A program made the translations under genes and the position numbers. 64,000 bases of DNA from Thermohalobaculum sediminis. Lineage in GTDB: Bacteria > Pseudomonadota > Alphaproteobacteria > Rhodobacterales > Rhodobacteraceae. The stretch spans positions 62,001 through 126,000 of the forward strand of contig NZ_JAMFKN010000004.1 in NCBI RefSeq assembly GCF_023487995.1, written 5' to 3'. Positions 25,110 to 34,307 of this stretch are shown in pieces. The notes below the pieces were generated by a model. It was given only the letters and a program-made list of their open reading frames with translations, ran no database searches and had not been told where the DNA came from. Numbering within the stretch: the first letter of the stretch is position 1; the number at the start of each line of letters is the position of its first letter.

Positions 25110-25689
25110 CACGCAAGGGGTGAGCGCCGCCACGGGCGTCGCGGGCCGGGTCATCGAGCGCGGCCACATGATCCGAATCCGCGAGGCGGGGCTGACCGGC
25201 ATGATCGCCCTGCGCGGCGACCTCGCCTCGCCCGCGATGGCCGAGGCGGTGCGCGCCGTGACTGGCGCCCCCGTCCCCGCGCCGTTGCGGGTCGAGAGCG
25301 GGGCCGAGGGTCGCGCCGTCTGGATGTCGCCCGACGAGCTGCTGCTGATCACCGCGATCGGACGCGCGCCCGAGGCGCTGGCGGCGGCCGAGGCGGCCCT
25401 TTCCGGCCAGCACGCCATGGCGCTCGACCTCTCGGACGCCCGCGTCGTGTTCCGGCTGAGTGGCGCCACTGTGCCCGAGGTGCTGGCCAAGGGCTCGCCT
25501 GTCGATCTGCGCGAGGCGGCCTTCCCCGTGAGCACGGCGCGTCGCACGCATCTGGGCGGCATCGCGGTCGGCATCTGGCGGCTCGAGGCCGAGGAGTGGG
25601 AGGTCGTCTGCTTCCGCTCGCTCGCCCATCATCTCGCCGACTGGCTGGCGCAGGCATCCGCCTCGGGCTCCGAGGTCGGCCACTTCTGA
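25102..25689 (+). CDS. soxG: Sarcosine oxidase, gamma subunit
   Basis: A 195-residue subunit with a GcvT/YgfZ-like fold: GMIALRGDLASPAMAEAV near residue 33, MSPDELLLI near 75, and LDLSDARVVFRLSG followed by the LAKGSPVDL element. It closes the sox set, overlapping soxA by eight bases. A rho-independent terminator follows at 25714-25740, so the transcript likely ends here. Confidence 0.93.
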   Translation: MSDTQGVSAATGVAGRVIERGHMIRIREAGLTGMIALRGDLASPAMAEAVRAVTGAPVPAPLRVESGAEGRAVWMSPDELLLITAIGRAPEALAAAEAALSGQHAMALDLSDARVVFRLSGATVPEVLAKGSPVDLREAAFPVSTARRTHLGGIAVGIWRLEAEEWEVVCFRSLAHHLADWLAQASASGSEVGHF

Positions 25690-25713
25690 GACGCCCGAGC
25701 GGCTTGAACCCGG

Positions 25714-25740
25714 GGCGGCGTCCGCAGGGCGCCGCCTTTT
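25714..25740 (+). terminator. Rho-independent terminator after soxG
   Basis: A seven-base-pair stem GGCGGCG (25714-25720) / CGCCGCC (25730-25736) with a nine-base loop is followed directly by TTTT (25737-25740). It sits 24 bases after the soxG stop. Confidence 0.8.
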
Positions 25741-25749
25741 CCGTCTCAA

Positions 25750-25834
25750 GGCTTCTTCGCATCTGCGAAAAGCCGCTATGCAAAATCATGCAGTCAATTC
25801 CGCGGCTTGTCTCCCTACGTTGTGCGCATGCGAA
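25750..25834 (+). promoter_or_regulatory. Candidate operator/leader region upstream of the 61-aa gene
   Basis: A long inverted repeat, GGCTTCTTCGCA (25750-25761) and TGCGAAAAGCC (25764-25774), has one bulged base and only two central bases, so it looks more like an operator than a terminator. The flank holds AAGCCGC (25770-25776) paired with GCGGCTT (25802-25808), a tandem-like ATGCAAAATCATGCA, and a second TGCGAAA copy in TGCGCATGCGAAA (25822-25834). The cluster of repeated half-sites in A/T-richer sequence suggests regulator binding; the regulator is unknown. Confidence 0.4.
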
Positions 25835-25892
25835 ACAACAGAGGCTGCGCATCCCCGGCGGGCACCGCGTCCCCGGCGCGCAGAGCAGAAAG

Positions 25893-26078
25893 ATGACCGA
25901 ACCGACCTCCTACATGACCGCCCGTGTCCCCTCGGCGGACGAAATCGCGCGCATCGTCGCGCGCTCGCGCAAGCTGCGCGCCGAGGCGCTGCGCGACCTG
26001 GGCCGTGCCGTCTGGGCACGCATCGCCGGGCAGCGGACTGCGCCGCAGGCGCCTGTCGCACGGGCGCGCCACGCCTGA
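25893..26078 (+). CDS. Small basic helical protein, 61 aa (RSP_7527-like short protein, tentative)
   Basis: A 61-residue protein with AGAAAG upstream of the ATG. It is almost one amphipathic basic helix (ADEIARIVARSRKLRAEALRDL, then GRAVWARIAG) with an Arg/Ala tail. It resembles the short Arg-rich proteins found in many Rhodobacterales (the RSP_7527 or DUF1127 kind), several of which bind RNA or act as stress regulators, but I cannot confirm a family by eye. It is flanked by two terminators (25714-25740 and 26111-26140), so it is monocistronic, and it has an operator-like leader. Confidence 0.6.
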   Translation: MTEPTSYMTARVPSADEIARIVARSRKLRAEALRDLGRAVWARIAGQRTAPQAPVARARHA

Positions 26079-26110
26079 GCGCGTCGCCCGAAACGGTCGA
26101 GGCAGGAGAG

Positions 26111-26140
26111 GGGCAGGGCCTGGAAAGGTCCTGCCCCTTG
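26111..26140 (+). terminator. Terminator-like hairpin after the 61-aa gene
   Basis: A perfect eight-base-pair stem GGGGCAGG (26111-26118) / CCTGCCCC (26131-26138) with a 12-base loop is followed by TTGCCATTT, a poor U-tract. Position, 33 bases after the stop, supports termination. Confidence 0.6.
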
Positions 26141-26285
26141 CCATTTGCGCCCCCCGCGCGTGAAATTGTGGCGCGATTGCGGCGCCCCACAACCCGTGGG
26201 GTGAACCCACAAGAAAATGTTGCGAGGGGCATCACTCTGCGGCATGCTTCCCTCACTGGCGCAACTTTTGAAAGGAGGTGATCCG

Positions 26286-26366
26286 ATGTCGAGTGGGCCT
26301 ACGGAGCTTTCGGATCGGAATGCACGATTCGGCCTGGGTTCGGAGCAGCCTCCTTTCCCCGTCTGA
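26286..26366 (+). CDS. 26-codon micro-ORF with exceptionally strong Shine-Dalgarno
   Basis: ATG to TGA encodes MSSGPTELSDRNARFGLG followed by SEQPPFPV, too short for ordinary gene finders. AAAGGAGGTGATCC ends one base before the ATG, so the GGAGG core is spaced seven bases from it, and it pairs with the entire anti-Shine-Dalgarno. Ten of 25 codons end in A or T, far more than in neighbouring genes, suggesting that RNA structure constrains the sequence. The Pro-rich end (PPFPV) is coded by the stretch that can base-pair with the ribosome site. The peptide family is not recognised. It may be a translated small protein or a leader peptide. Confidence 0.45.
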   Translation: MSSGPTELSDRNARFGLGSEQPPFPV

Positions 26367-26413
26367 GTCGTGAGGGCAGGCCCGTTCCGGCCGAACACGC
26401 TCGAAGCTCACGG

Positions 26414-26446
26414 AGGGGTCGCCATGAGGCGACCCCTTTGCTTTTT
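26414..26446 (+). terminator. Strong rho-independent terminator
   Basis: A perfect ten-base-pair stem AGGGGTCGCC (26414-26423) / GGCGACCCCT (26428-26437) with an ATGA tetraloop is followed by TTGCTTTTT. It ends the transcript carrying the 26-codon ORF, 48 bases after its stop. Confidence 0.9.
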
Positions 26447-26541
26447 CCGCGCGGCGCTTTACCGATGGCCCCGCCGCCGGCCGGCGGCAACCAGCACCTG
26501 CTGCCCGACGGCGGCAGCCAGACCCCGCCGGAGCGCCCGAG

Positions 26542-27735
26542 ATGACCGACACCGCCCCCCGCCCGACCGTAAAGCTGCGCCCCGGCAAGGGCCGCCGGCT
26601 GGCCGAGGGCGCGCCCTGGGCCTTCGCCGACGAGATCGCGATGGACCGGCGCACCAAGGGGCTTGCGCCCGGCACGCTGGTGCGCCTCGTCGAGGGCGAG
26701 ACGGCGCTGGGCCTTGCCGCCTTCAACCCCGAGAGCAAGATCGCCGCGCGCCTGATCGACTGCGACACCGAGGTCGAAGTGGGGCGCGACTGGTTCGCCG
26801 CGCGCCTTGGCCATGCGCTGGCGCTGCGGGCGCGGCTGTTCGACGCCCCGTTCTACCGACTCGTCCATGCCGAGGGCGACGGCCTGCCCGGCCTCGTGAT
26901 CGACCGCTTCGGCGAGGCGGCGGTGATCCAGCCCAATGCCGCCTGGCTCGAGCCGCTGCTGCCGGATCTCGAGGCCGCGCTGATGGCGGTCACCGGCTGC
27001 ACCATGGTGGTGGTGAACGCCACCGCGCGTGTTCGGCGGCTCGAGGGTCTGGACGAACGGCTCGAGGTCACGCATGGCAGCCTCGACGGGCCGATCCCGG
27101 TCACGATGAATGGCGCCACGTACCTTGCCGACCTCACCGGCGGGCAGAAGACGGGGCTTTTCTACGACCAACGCCCGAACCATGCCTTCGCCGCGGGTCT
27201 GGCGCGGGGCGGGCGGGTGCTCGATGTTTTCACCCATGTCGGCGGCTTCGCGCTGGCGGCGCTGGCGGCGGGGGCGGAGAGCGCGCTCGGCATCGACAGC
27301 TCCGCCCCGGCGCTGGAGCTGGCCGAGGGCGGCGCGCGGCTGACCGGCGTGGCGGAGCGTTTCGCCACCCGCCGCGCAGACGCTTTCGCGGCGATGGAGG
27401 CCTTGGCGGGGGAGGGCTCGCGCTTCGACCTCGTGGTCTGCGACCCGCCCGCCTTCGCGCCGTCAAAGGACGCGCTGCCGCAGGGTCTGCGGGCCTACGA
27501 GCGGCTCGCGCGCCTTGGCGCCGGGTTGGTCGCGCCGGGTGGGTGGCTGGTGCTCTGCTCGTGCAGCCACGCGGCCGATCCCGAGAGCTTCCACCGAGCC
27601 AACGCGAAGGGCATCGGCCGCGCGGGCCGCACCGCGCAACTGGTCAATTCCGGGCGCGCGGGGCCCGACCACCCCAGCCATGTCGCGCTGCCCGAAACCT
27701 CGTATCTCAAGGCCATGGTCTACCGGCTTGACTGA
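26542..27735 (+). CDS. rlmI: Class I rRNA large-subunit methyltransferase (RlmI family)
   Basis: A 397-residue SAM-dependent methyltransferase. An N-terminal PUA domain (about 5-75) precedes the RlmI-type central region and the Rossmann domain: GQKTGLFYDQRPN (about 202-214), VLDVFTHVGGFALAALAAG as the SAM motif, FDLVVCDPPAFAPSKDA as the catalytic loop, and WLVLCSCSH. RlmI methylates C5 of a 23S rRNA cytidine (C1962 in E. coli). The target base here is inferred from the family. Its end overlaps the TTG start of the PIN gene. Confidence 0.9.
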   Translation: MTDTAPRPTVKLRPGKGRRLAEGAPWAFADEIAMDRRTKGLAPGTLVRLVEGETALGLAAFNPESKIAARLIDCDTEVEVGRDWFAARLGHALALRARLFDAPFYRLVHAEGDGLPGLVIDRFGEAAVIQPNAAWLEPLLPDLEAALMAVTGCTMVVVNATARVRRLEGLDERLEVTHGSLDGPIPVTMNGATYLADLTGGQKTGLFYDQRPNHAFAAGLARGGRVLDVFTHVGGFALAALAAGAESALGIDSSAPALELAEGGARLTGVAERFATRRADAFAAMEALAGEGSRFDLVVCDPPAFAPSKDALPQGLRAYERLARLGAGLVAPGGWLVLCSCSHAADPESFHRANAKGIGRAGRTAQLVNSGRAGPDHPSHVALPETSYLKAMVYRLD

Positions 27736-28291
27736 GGCCCGCCCCGCGCCGGTCTTTCTCGATGCCTGCGTGCTTTACCCGCAGCTCCTGCGCGCCATCG
27801 CGCTCGGGGCCGCGCGCGCCGGGCTCTACGATCCGGCCTGGAGCGCGCGCGTGCTGGGCGAGTGGCGCCTTGCCGCCGCGCGCGACGGGGGGCTTGCCGC
27901 CGAGGCCGCGGTCGAGGCCGAGTCCGCAGCCATGCGCGCGGCCTTTCCTCACGCCGAGGTCGCTCCCGATCCCGCGGTCGAGGCCGCCATCGACCTGCCC
28001 GACCGGGCCGATGCCCATGTCGTTGCCGGTGCCGCCGCCGCGGGGGCGCGGCTGATCCTCACGCTGAACCTGCGGGACTTCCCGGGCCGCCGGCTCGCGC
28101 CACTCGGCATCGAGGCGCGCCACCCGGACGGCTTCTTCTGGGAGCTGCTGTCGCGCGAGCCGGGGCGCATGGCGCCCGTGATCCGTCGCGCCTTCGGCCC
28201 GCTCGCCGCCACCGGCCCGCGGGCCGAGCGCAATGCGCTAAAGCGCGCCGGGCTCTCGCGGCTCGGCAAGGCGTGGGAATCGATCGCCTGA
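27728..28291 (+). CDS. PIN-domain protein (RSP_2648-like)
   Basis: A 187-residue protein. No in-frame ATG precedes the conserved region; the TTG at 27728, overlapping the rlmI stop by eight bases, is the best start and gives LTEARPAPVFLDACVLYP at the N-terminus. FLDACVL carries the first PIN Asp, an acidic cluster around DRADAHVVAGAAAA the third, and ILTLNLRDFP the last acidic element, so the metal site of a PIN ribonuclease looks complete. No antitoxin-like gene is adjacent, so it is probably not a VapBC toxin. Coupling to an rRNA methyltransferase hints at an RNA-related role. Confidence 0.75.
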   Translation: MTEARPAPVFLDACVLYPQLLRAIALGAARAGLYDPAWSARVLGEWRLAAARDGGLAAEAAVEAESAAMRAAFPHAEVAPDPAVEAAIDLPDRADAHVVAGAAAAGARLILTLNLRDFPGRRLAPLGIEARHPDGFFWELLSREPGRMAPVIRRAFGPLAATGPRAERNALKRAGLSRLGKAWESIA

Positions 28292-28294
28292 GGC

Positions 28295-28756
28295 TCAGCC
28301 CGCCAGCGGGTTGGGTCCGAGGAACTCGATCTGGTGGCGCTCGCCGATCGCGGTGATGCGGCCCATGTCCTCGGCGGCGTCGAGCCCCGCCTCGAACACC
28401 TCGGTGAAGAACCGCTCGAACCCGCCGGGGCGCATCGTGACCAGAAGCCGCCCCCGCCCGTCGCCGGTGTTGAGGAAGGTGTGGCGCGCGCCACGCGGCA
28501 CCAGCACCGTGTCGCCCACCCCGGCGTCGAGCGTGCGCCCGCCGCAGAAGAAGCGATACCGTCCCGCCAGCACATGAAAGATCTCGTCCGCGTCGTGATG
28601 GACATGCAGCGGCGGGCCGTAGCCCGGCATCCCGCTGTCCTCGAACATCGAGAGCGCGCCGCCCGCGGCCTCGGCCGGCAGCAGGATCGCGATGCGCGCG
28701 CCGAACAGGTCCATCGGCGCGACGGCCGCATGCGGTCGGTGGAAGGGCAGCGCCAT
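28295..28756 (-). CDS. Cupin-domain protein
   Basis: A 153-residue single-domain cupin. The start MALPFHRP at 28756 is preferred to an ATG at 28768 because GGAGG lies five bases upstream. Cupin motif 1 is PPLHVHHDADEIFHVLAGRY (metal ligands His-His-Glu) and motif 2 GDTVLVPRGARHTFLNTG (His). A metal-dependent enzyme or a sensor is possible; no substrate is evident. It is downstream of purL on the same strand, 69 bases away, and converges with the PIN gene, three bases apart. Confidence 0.8.
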   Translation of the reverse strand: MALPFHRPHAAVAPMDLFGARIAILLPAEAAGGALSMFEDSGMPGYGPPLHVHHDADEIFHVLAGRYRFFCGGRTLDAGVGDTVLVPRGARHTFLNTGDGRGRLLVTMRPGGFERFFTEVFEAGLDAAEDMGRITAIGERHQIEFLGPNPLAG

Positions 28757-28825
28757 GCGGGCCTCCATCTGCGCGGGATGCGCGGAGGGCAGTCTATAAC
28801 ACCCGCATGTGTCGCGCGAGGCGGC

Positions 28826-31009
<2,184 letters not shown>

Positions 31010-31047
31010 GGCGGGCCTTGGCGGATCTCGGGGGACTTCGGATGGGT

Positions 31048-31452
31048 TCAGCAGGCGGCGGCGCCGGCGGCGACCGAGCGCGTGAGGCTCGACTTCATGC
31101 GCTCGTAACGGCCGGGCGCCTCGACGGCGGCGCCGATCAGGCGCACCTCGGTGACATTGGCGCGCACTGGCACGATGTCGGCGGTCATCAGCTTGCCGGC
31201 GTCGGTGAAGAAGCTGACATCGCCGGTCTGGCGGTCCACCAGCATGTTCGCGGCCTGAAGCTCGGCGTCGAGCCAGCAGACCGCGCCGACCTGTTCGAGG
31301 CCCGTGCGGACGGCGGCATAATCTGCCTCGAGCACCACGGCGCGGAACGGCTCGGCCGGCGCATCGGGCTGGCGATAGCCATACGCCTCGGGAGGCCTGC
31401 TGGGCGCGCAGGCCGCGAGCGCCAGCATGAGGGCAGGGGCCGTGCGGCGCAT
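31048..31452 (-). CDS. Small putative lipoprotein embedded between purQ and purL
   Basis: A 134-residue protein with a short signal peptide and lipobox LAAC (Cys15). It is followed by a Pro-rich linker and a compact domain of about 90 residues containing one Trp and three cysteines (including AVCWLDAE and a C-terminal Cys). The ATG shares one base with the purQ stop (TGATG), so it is co-translated with purine genes although it should be in the envelope. No family recognised. Confidence 0.7.
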   Translation of the reverse strand: MRRTAPALMLALAACAPSRPPEAYGYRQPDAPAEPFRAVVLEADYAAVRTGLEQVGAVCWLDAELQAANMLVDRQTGDVSFFTDAGKLMTADIVPVRANVTEVRLIGAAVEAPGRYERMKSSLTRSVAAGAAAC

Positions 31453-32153
31453 CAGGCAGCCACCGAGACCGCCTCGACGAGGCTGCGGAACAGGGGCGCA
31501 CCGTCGGTACCACCAAGGCGCGGGTCGGCCAGCCGTTCGGGATGCGGCATCATGCCCAGCACCCGGCGGTTTTCCGACAGCACCCCCGCGATGTTGCCGA
31601 CCGCACCGTTGGGATTGGCCTCGAGCGTCGCGCGCCCTGCGGCGTCGGCATAGCGGAAGGCGATGCGATCCTCGGCCTCGAGCCGCGCCACCAATGCCGC
31701 GTCGGCGACATAGGCGCCGTCGTGATGCGCGACCGGCACGCGGATAAGCCGCTGGTTGCCGTAGGCCGAGGTGAAGGGACTGTCGAGTGTCTCGACCGAC
31801 AGCATCACGTCGCGGCAGACGAATTTCAGCGTCTGGTTGCGCATCAAGGCACCGGGCAGCAGCCCTGCCTCGATCAGGATCTGAAAGCCGTTGCAGACCC
31901 CCAGCACGATGCCGCCGCGATGGGCGAAGTCCACCACCGCCCGCATGATCGGCGAGCGCGCGGCAATCGCCCCGCAGCGCAGGTAGTCGCCGAAGGAAAA
32001 CCCACCCGGCAGCGCCACCACGTCGAGCCCGGGGGGCAGGGCCGCGTCCTTGTGCCAGACCATCTGCGCGGGGCGGCCCGCGGCGGCGCCGAGCGCGACG
32101 GCCATGTCGCGGTCGCAGTTCGAGCCGGGGAAGACGATGACGGCGGACTTCAT
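31452..32153 (-). CDS. purQ: Phosphoribosylformylglycinamidine synthase subunit PurQ (glutamine amidotransferase)
   Basis: The 233-residue glutaminase subunit supplying ammonia to PurL. A class I amidotransferase triad is visible: Cys in [13 protein letters not shown], and His and Glu in [28 protein letters not shown] and [15 protein letters not shown] are PurQ-specific. A short ORF lies between it and purS, and a lipoprotein start overlaps its stop. Confidence 0.95.
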   Translation of the reverse strand: MKSAVIVFPGSNCDRDMAVALGAAAGRPAQMVWHKDAALPPGLDVVALPGGFSFGDYLRCGAIAARSPIMRAVVDFAHRGGIVLGVCNGFQILIEAGLLPGALMRNQTLKFVCRDVMLSVETLDSPFTSAYGNQRLIRVPVAHHDGAYVADAALVARLEAEDRIAFRYADAAGRATLEANPNGAVGNIAGVLSENRRVLGMMPHPERLADPRLGGTDGAPLFRSLVEAVSVAA

Positions 32154-32163
32154 GGCAACCCCC

Positions 32164-32283
32164 TCACATCGCGAAGATGACGTAGACTGCGGCGGCGAGC
32201 GGCGGGATCAGGAAGGCGGCGGCGATCTTGGCGATCAGCCAGTTCCGCGCGCGGGCATGGCGCTTTGCGGCCTCGCCCCTCAC
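32164..32283 (-). CDS. 39-residue single-pass membrane protein between purS and purQ
   Basis: A GTG-started ORF of 39 residues: [19 protein letters not shown], then a hydrophobic helix [19 protein letters not shown], and stop. The basic N-terminus followed by a helix predicts N-in topology. It begins one base after the purS stop and ends ten bases before the purQ start, so it fills the purS-purQ interval exactly. Its third positions are strongly G/C. The family is unknown; being this short, it would be missed by most annotation. Confidence 0.55.
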   Translation of the reverse strand: MRGEAAKRHARARNWLIAKIAAAFLIPPLAAAVYVIFAM

Positions 32284-32284
32284 G

Positions 32285-32527
32285 TCATCCCACCAGCTCG
32301 ACGCGGTAGTTCTCGATCACCGTGTTCGCCAGCAGCTTCTCGGCCATCCGCGCCAGCTCGGCCTCGGCCGCCGCGCGGTCGGTGCCGCTCAACTCGATCT
32401 CGATGACCTTGCCCTGGCGGACGCTCTCGACGCCCTCGAAGCCCAGCGTGCCCAGCGCGTGGCGGATCGCCTCGCCCTGCGGGTCGAGGACGCCGGTCTT
32501 GAGCGTGACGAAGACGCGGGCTTTCAT
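32285..32527 (-). CDS. purS: Phosphoribosylformylglycinamidine synthase subunit PurS
   Basis: The 80-residue PurS subunit that bridges PurL and PurQ in the FGAM synthase complex. The ATG at 32527 (MKARVFVTLKTGVLDPQGEAI) is preferred over an upstream in-frame ATG, since the conserved N-terminus starts here. KVIEIEL and the C-terminal NTVIENYRVEL strand are typical. Confidence 0.95.
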   Translation of the reverse strand: MKARVFVTLKTGVLDPQGEAIRHALGTLGFEGVESVRQGKVIEIELSGTDRAAAEAELARMAEKLLANTVIENYRVELVG

Positions 32528-32615
32528 CGGGCGCACCTCTCGCGGGTCGGGCTGTTGGGCCCCTCCATACAAGCGCGGGCAAAGCGGGGCAAGGCCGCCT
32601 TCGCGCCCGCGACAC

Positions 32616-33299
32616 TCAGGCCGGCTGCAGGCGCCTCAGCGGCTCGCGCCCGTACCGGATCAGTGTGGCGATCAGCAGCCACAGCAACAGCCCGTTCATG
32701 AGGTGCCAAACGAAATGCGTGCCCACCGGCCAGGCCCCACAGACCGGACCGTCCAGCGTCCGGAAGGTGAGCGAGACCGCGAACACGCCCGCCCCCAGCA
32801 TCAGCCCCGAGCCCGCCGCATGGCCGCGAAGATGCAGCCAAAGCCCGATGCCGCCCAGCGCCATCAGCGCGGGCAGGTAGCTCACGCTGCGGCCGATCAC
32901 CGGCATCAGCACCTCGCGCAGGACCGCCGAAACCGCGAACATCGCGACCAGGAAGCCCAGCATCACCAGCGCCGACCGCCCCCAGCCGAGGCCCACGTAA
33001 GCGCGCATCGCGATGGTGAAATAGGCGAGGATGAAGATCAGGATCGGCCCGGTATCCGCCATCGCCGCCCAGACGGTGGCGAAGGTGTGGAACAGGAACG
33101 AGCCGATGCCGACGATGATAGCATTGGCCGTCAGGAACATCACCGGCCCGTCGAGCCGGTCCATCCGCCGCGCCATCGCGATGGCGGCAATCCCGGCCAG
33201 GATGAAGGCGATGTTGGTCAGCGCGTTCAGCGGCTCTGCCCAGAAGGCATCGCCGACCCGCTCGCAGTAGCCGTCGATCCGCCGCAGAAGAGGGTGCAT
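32616..33299 (-). CDS. Ceramidase-like (CREST-superfamily) integral membrane hydrolase
   Basis: A 227-residue protein with about seven membrane helices. The pattern matches the alkaline ceramidase family: YCER at the N-terminus, SFLFHT (catalytic His) near residue 67, an Asp in the next loop, and GTHFVWHLMNGLLLW (two His) near the C-terminus, together forming the zinc site of CREST hydrolases. Bacterial members are poorly studied; an amide-lipid or a related substrate is possible. It lies in the purC-purS interval on the same strand. Confidence 0.8.
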   Translation of the reverse strand: MHPLLRRIDGYCERVGDAFWAEPLNALTNIAFILAGIAAIAMARRMDRLDGPVMFLTANAIIVGIGSFLFHTFATVWAAMADTGPILIFILAYFTIAMRAYVGLGWGRSALVMLGFLVAMFAVSAVLREVLMPVIGRSVSYLPALMALGGIGLWLHLRGHAAGSGLMLGAGVFAVSLTFRTLDGPVCGAWPVGTHFVWHLMNGLLLWLLIATLIRYGREPLRRLQPA

Positions 33300-33381
33300 C
33301 CGTCCGTCCCGAGCCGCCCGTTCCCTGTCGCCGATATGGGGCCTTGCGCGCCGATGCCAAGGCGCGCTTGCGCCCGCCGCC

Positions 33382-33789
33382 TCAGCCCGCGCCGCCGTGC
33401 AGCAGCGCCAGCGCGCCGATCAGGCAGAGCCCGGCTAGGCCGAACCCCGCGCTCGCTCCCTCGAGCCGCGTGAGCGCCGTGCGCGTGTGCGTGCGCGGGT
33501 GGTGCATGATCTCGATCCGGTCGCCGCGCTTGAGGGGGCGGCGGGCGATGTTGACCGGAACACGGGTCGTCACCTCGCGGCCGTCGGGCGCGGTGAAGAC
33601 GACCTCGACCGACCACTTGCCCGAGGCGAGCGAGCGCCGCGTGGGGATGTCGGTCACCCGCGCCCCGACCTTCGGCCAGCGCGCGCGGGCGAACCAGGCG
33701 AGAACCGGCTGCAGCGCCGCCACCAGCGCCAGCGCCAGAAGCGCGGCCGCCACCGGCCCCTCGCCGAAGCGCGCGATCAGCCCGCTCAT
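33382..33789 (-). CDS. DUF3592-like membrane protein, short form
   Basis: A 135-residue protein with membrane helices at about 12-30 and 113-131 and a beta-rich extracytoplasmic domain between (ARVTDIPTRRSLASGKWSVEVVFTAPDGREVTTR). The layout matches DUF3592 proteins. The ATG overlaps the previous gene's stop (ATGA); the longer frame upstream is discarded for that reason. It is a shorter paralogue-like partner of the protein encoded just upstream, suggesting a heteromeric pair. Confidence 0.7.
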   Translation of the reverse strand: MSGLIARFGEGPVAAALLALALVAALQPVLAWFARARWPKVGARVTDIPTRRSLASGKWSVEVVFTAPDGREVTTRVPVNIARRPLKRGDRIEIMHHPRTHTRTALTRLEGASAGFGLAGLCLIGALALLHGGAG

Positions 33790-34307
33790 TCGGGGTCGGT
33801 GCCGTGTTCGAGACGATAGCGCGCGCGCCCCACCCGCTCGAGATGGCGGAACAGCCAAATCAGCCCGAAGGTGAAGAGCCCGCCCACGGCGGTGAACGCC
33901 ATTGGTCCCAGCCAGTGGTCCCAGAAGCCGCGGTCGAGCCGCACCCGGTCAGCCGCCTCATTGTCATAGCGCACCCAGACTCGCTCGCCCATGGCGCGCT
34001 CGCCGAAGCCCAGGGCGATGGTGACCTCGCTATCGCGCCATGCTCCATCCGGCCCGGCATAGCGCACGGTCGGCCATTCGGTGATCACGGTCTCGCTGAA
34101 GCCGTCGCGGTTGCGCCGGGTGCTCTCCTCCAGCCGGATCGAGACGATCTCGCCGATCGTCCGGCTGCTGTCGGCAAGAAAGCCCCATGTCTCGATCGCG
34201 AGCGCGAGGCCGAGGGCTAGGAAGCCGACCGGCACGAGCAGCGCCACCGCCCGCATCCACAGGGGAAACTCGGGCTGGTAGGGCGGCGGTGTCGGCTGTG
34301 TTGCCAT
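33786..34307 (-). CDS. DUF3592-like membrane protein, long form
   Basis: A 173-residue protein: Pro-rich N-terminus, membrane helix (about 20-40), beta-rich domain (about 45-120, with IGEIVSIRLEES, TEWPTVRYAGPDG and GERVWVRYDNE), second helix (about 130-152) and a charged tail. This is the DUF3592 layout. Its ATG shares one base with the purC stop (TGATG), so it is translated behind purC. Function unknown. Confidence 0.72.
   Translation of the reverse strand: MATQPTPPPYQPEFPLWMRAVALLVPVGFLALGLALAIETWGFLADSSRTIGEIVSIRLEESTRRNRDGFSETVITEWPTVRYAGPDGAWRDSEVTIALGFGERAMGERVWVRYDNEAADRVRLDRGFWDHWLGPMAFTAVGGLFTFGLIWLFRHLERVGRARYRLEHGTDPE

Larger units (their letters stand above)
26185..26446 (+). 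ncRNA. Candidate structured RNA / leader with perfect Shine-Dalgarno and internal anti-SD
   Basis: Reading 5' to 3': a hairpin CCCCAC/GTGGGG (26185-26201) that competes with GTGGG/CCCAC (26196-26210); a long-range stem TTGCG (26220-26224) / CGCAA (26260-26264), extended by AGGG/CCCT; AAAGGAGGTGATCC (26271-26284), a full complement of the 16S rRNA 3' end; the 26-codon ORF; CCTCCTTT (26349-26356), an exact complement of AAAGGAGG (26271-26278); and a terminator at 26414-26446. No known RNA family (6S, SRP, tmRNA, RNase P) matches by eye. It could be a regulatory leader, a small RNA, or an mRNA with a switchable ribosome site. Confidence 0.5.

Noticed and set aside
21504-25574. 1356-aa minus-strand ORF across soxD and soxA
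   Set aside because: Antisense shadow of the sarcosine oxidase genes; composition Arg/His/Gly/Ala-rich without motifs.
26185-26446. 6S, SRP, tmRNA or RNase P RNA
   Set aside because: None of the diagnostic sequences of these RNAs is present; left as an unassigned structured element.
27728-28291. VapC toxin of a toxin-antitoxin pair
   Set aside because: No antitoxin-like small gene on either side; upstream is rlmI and downstream is a convergent cupin gene.
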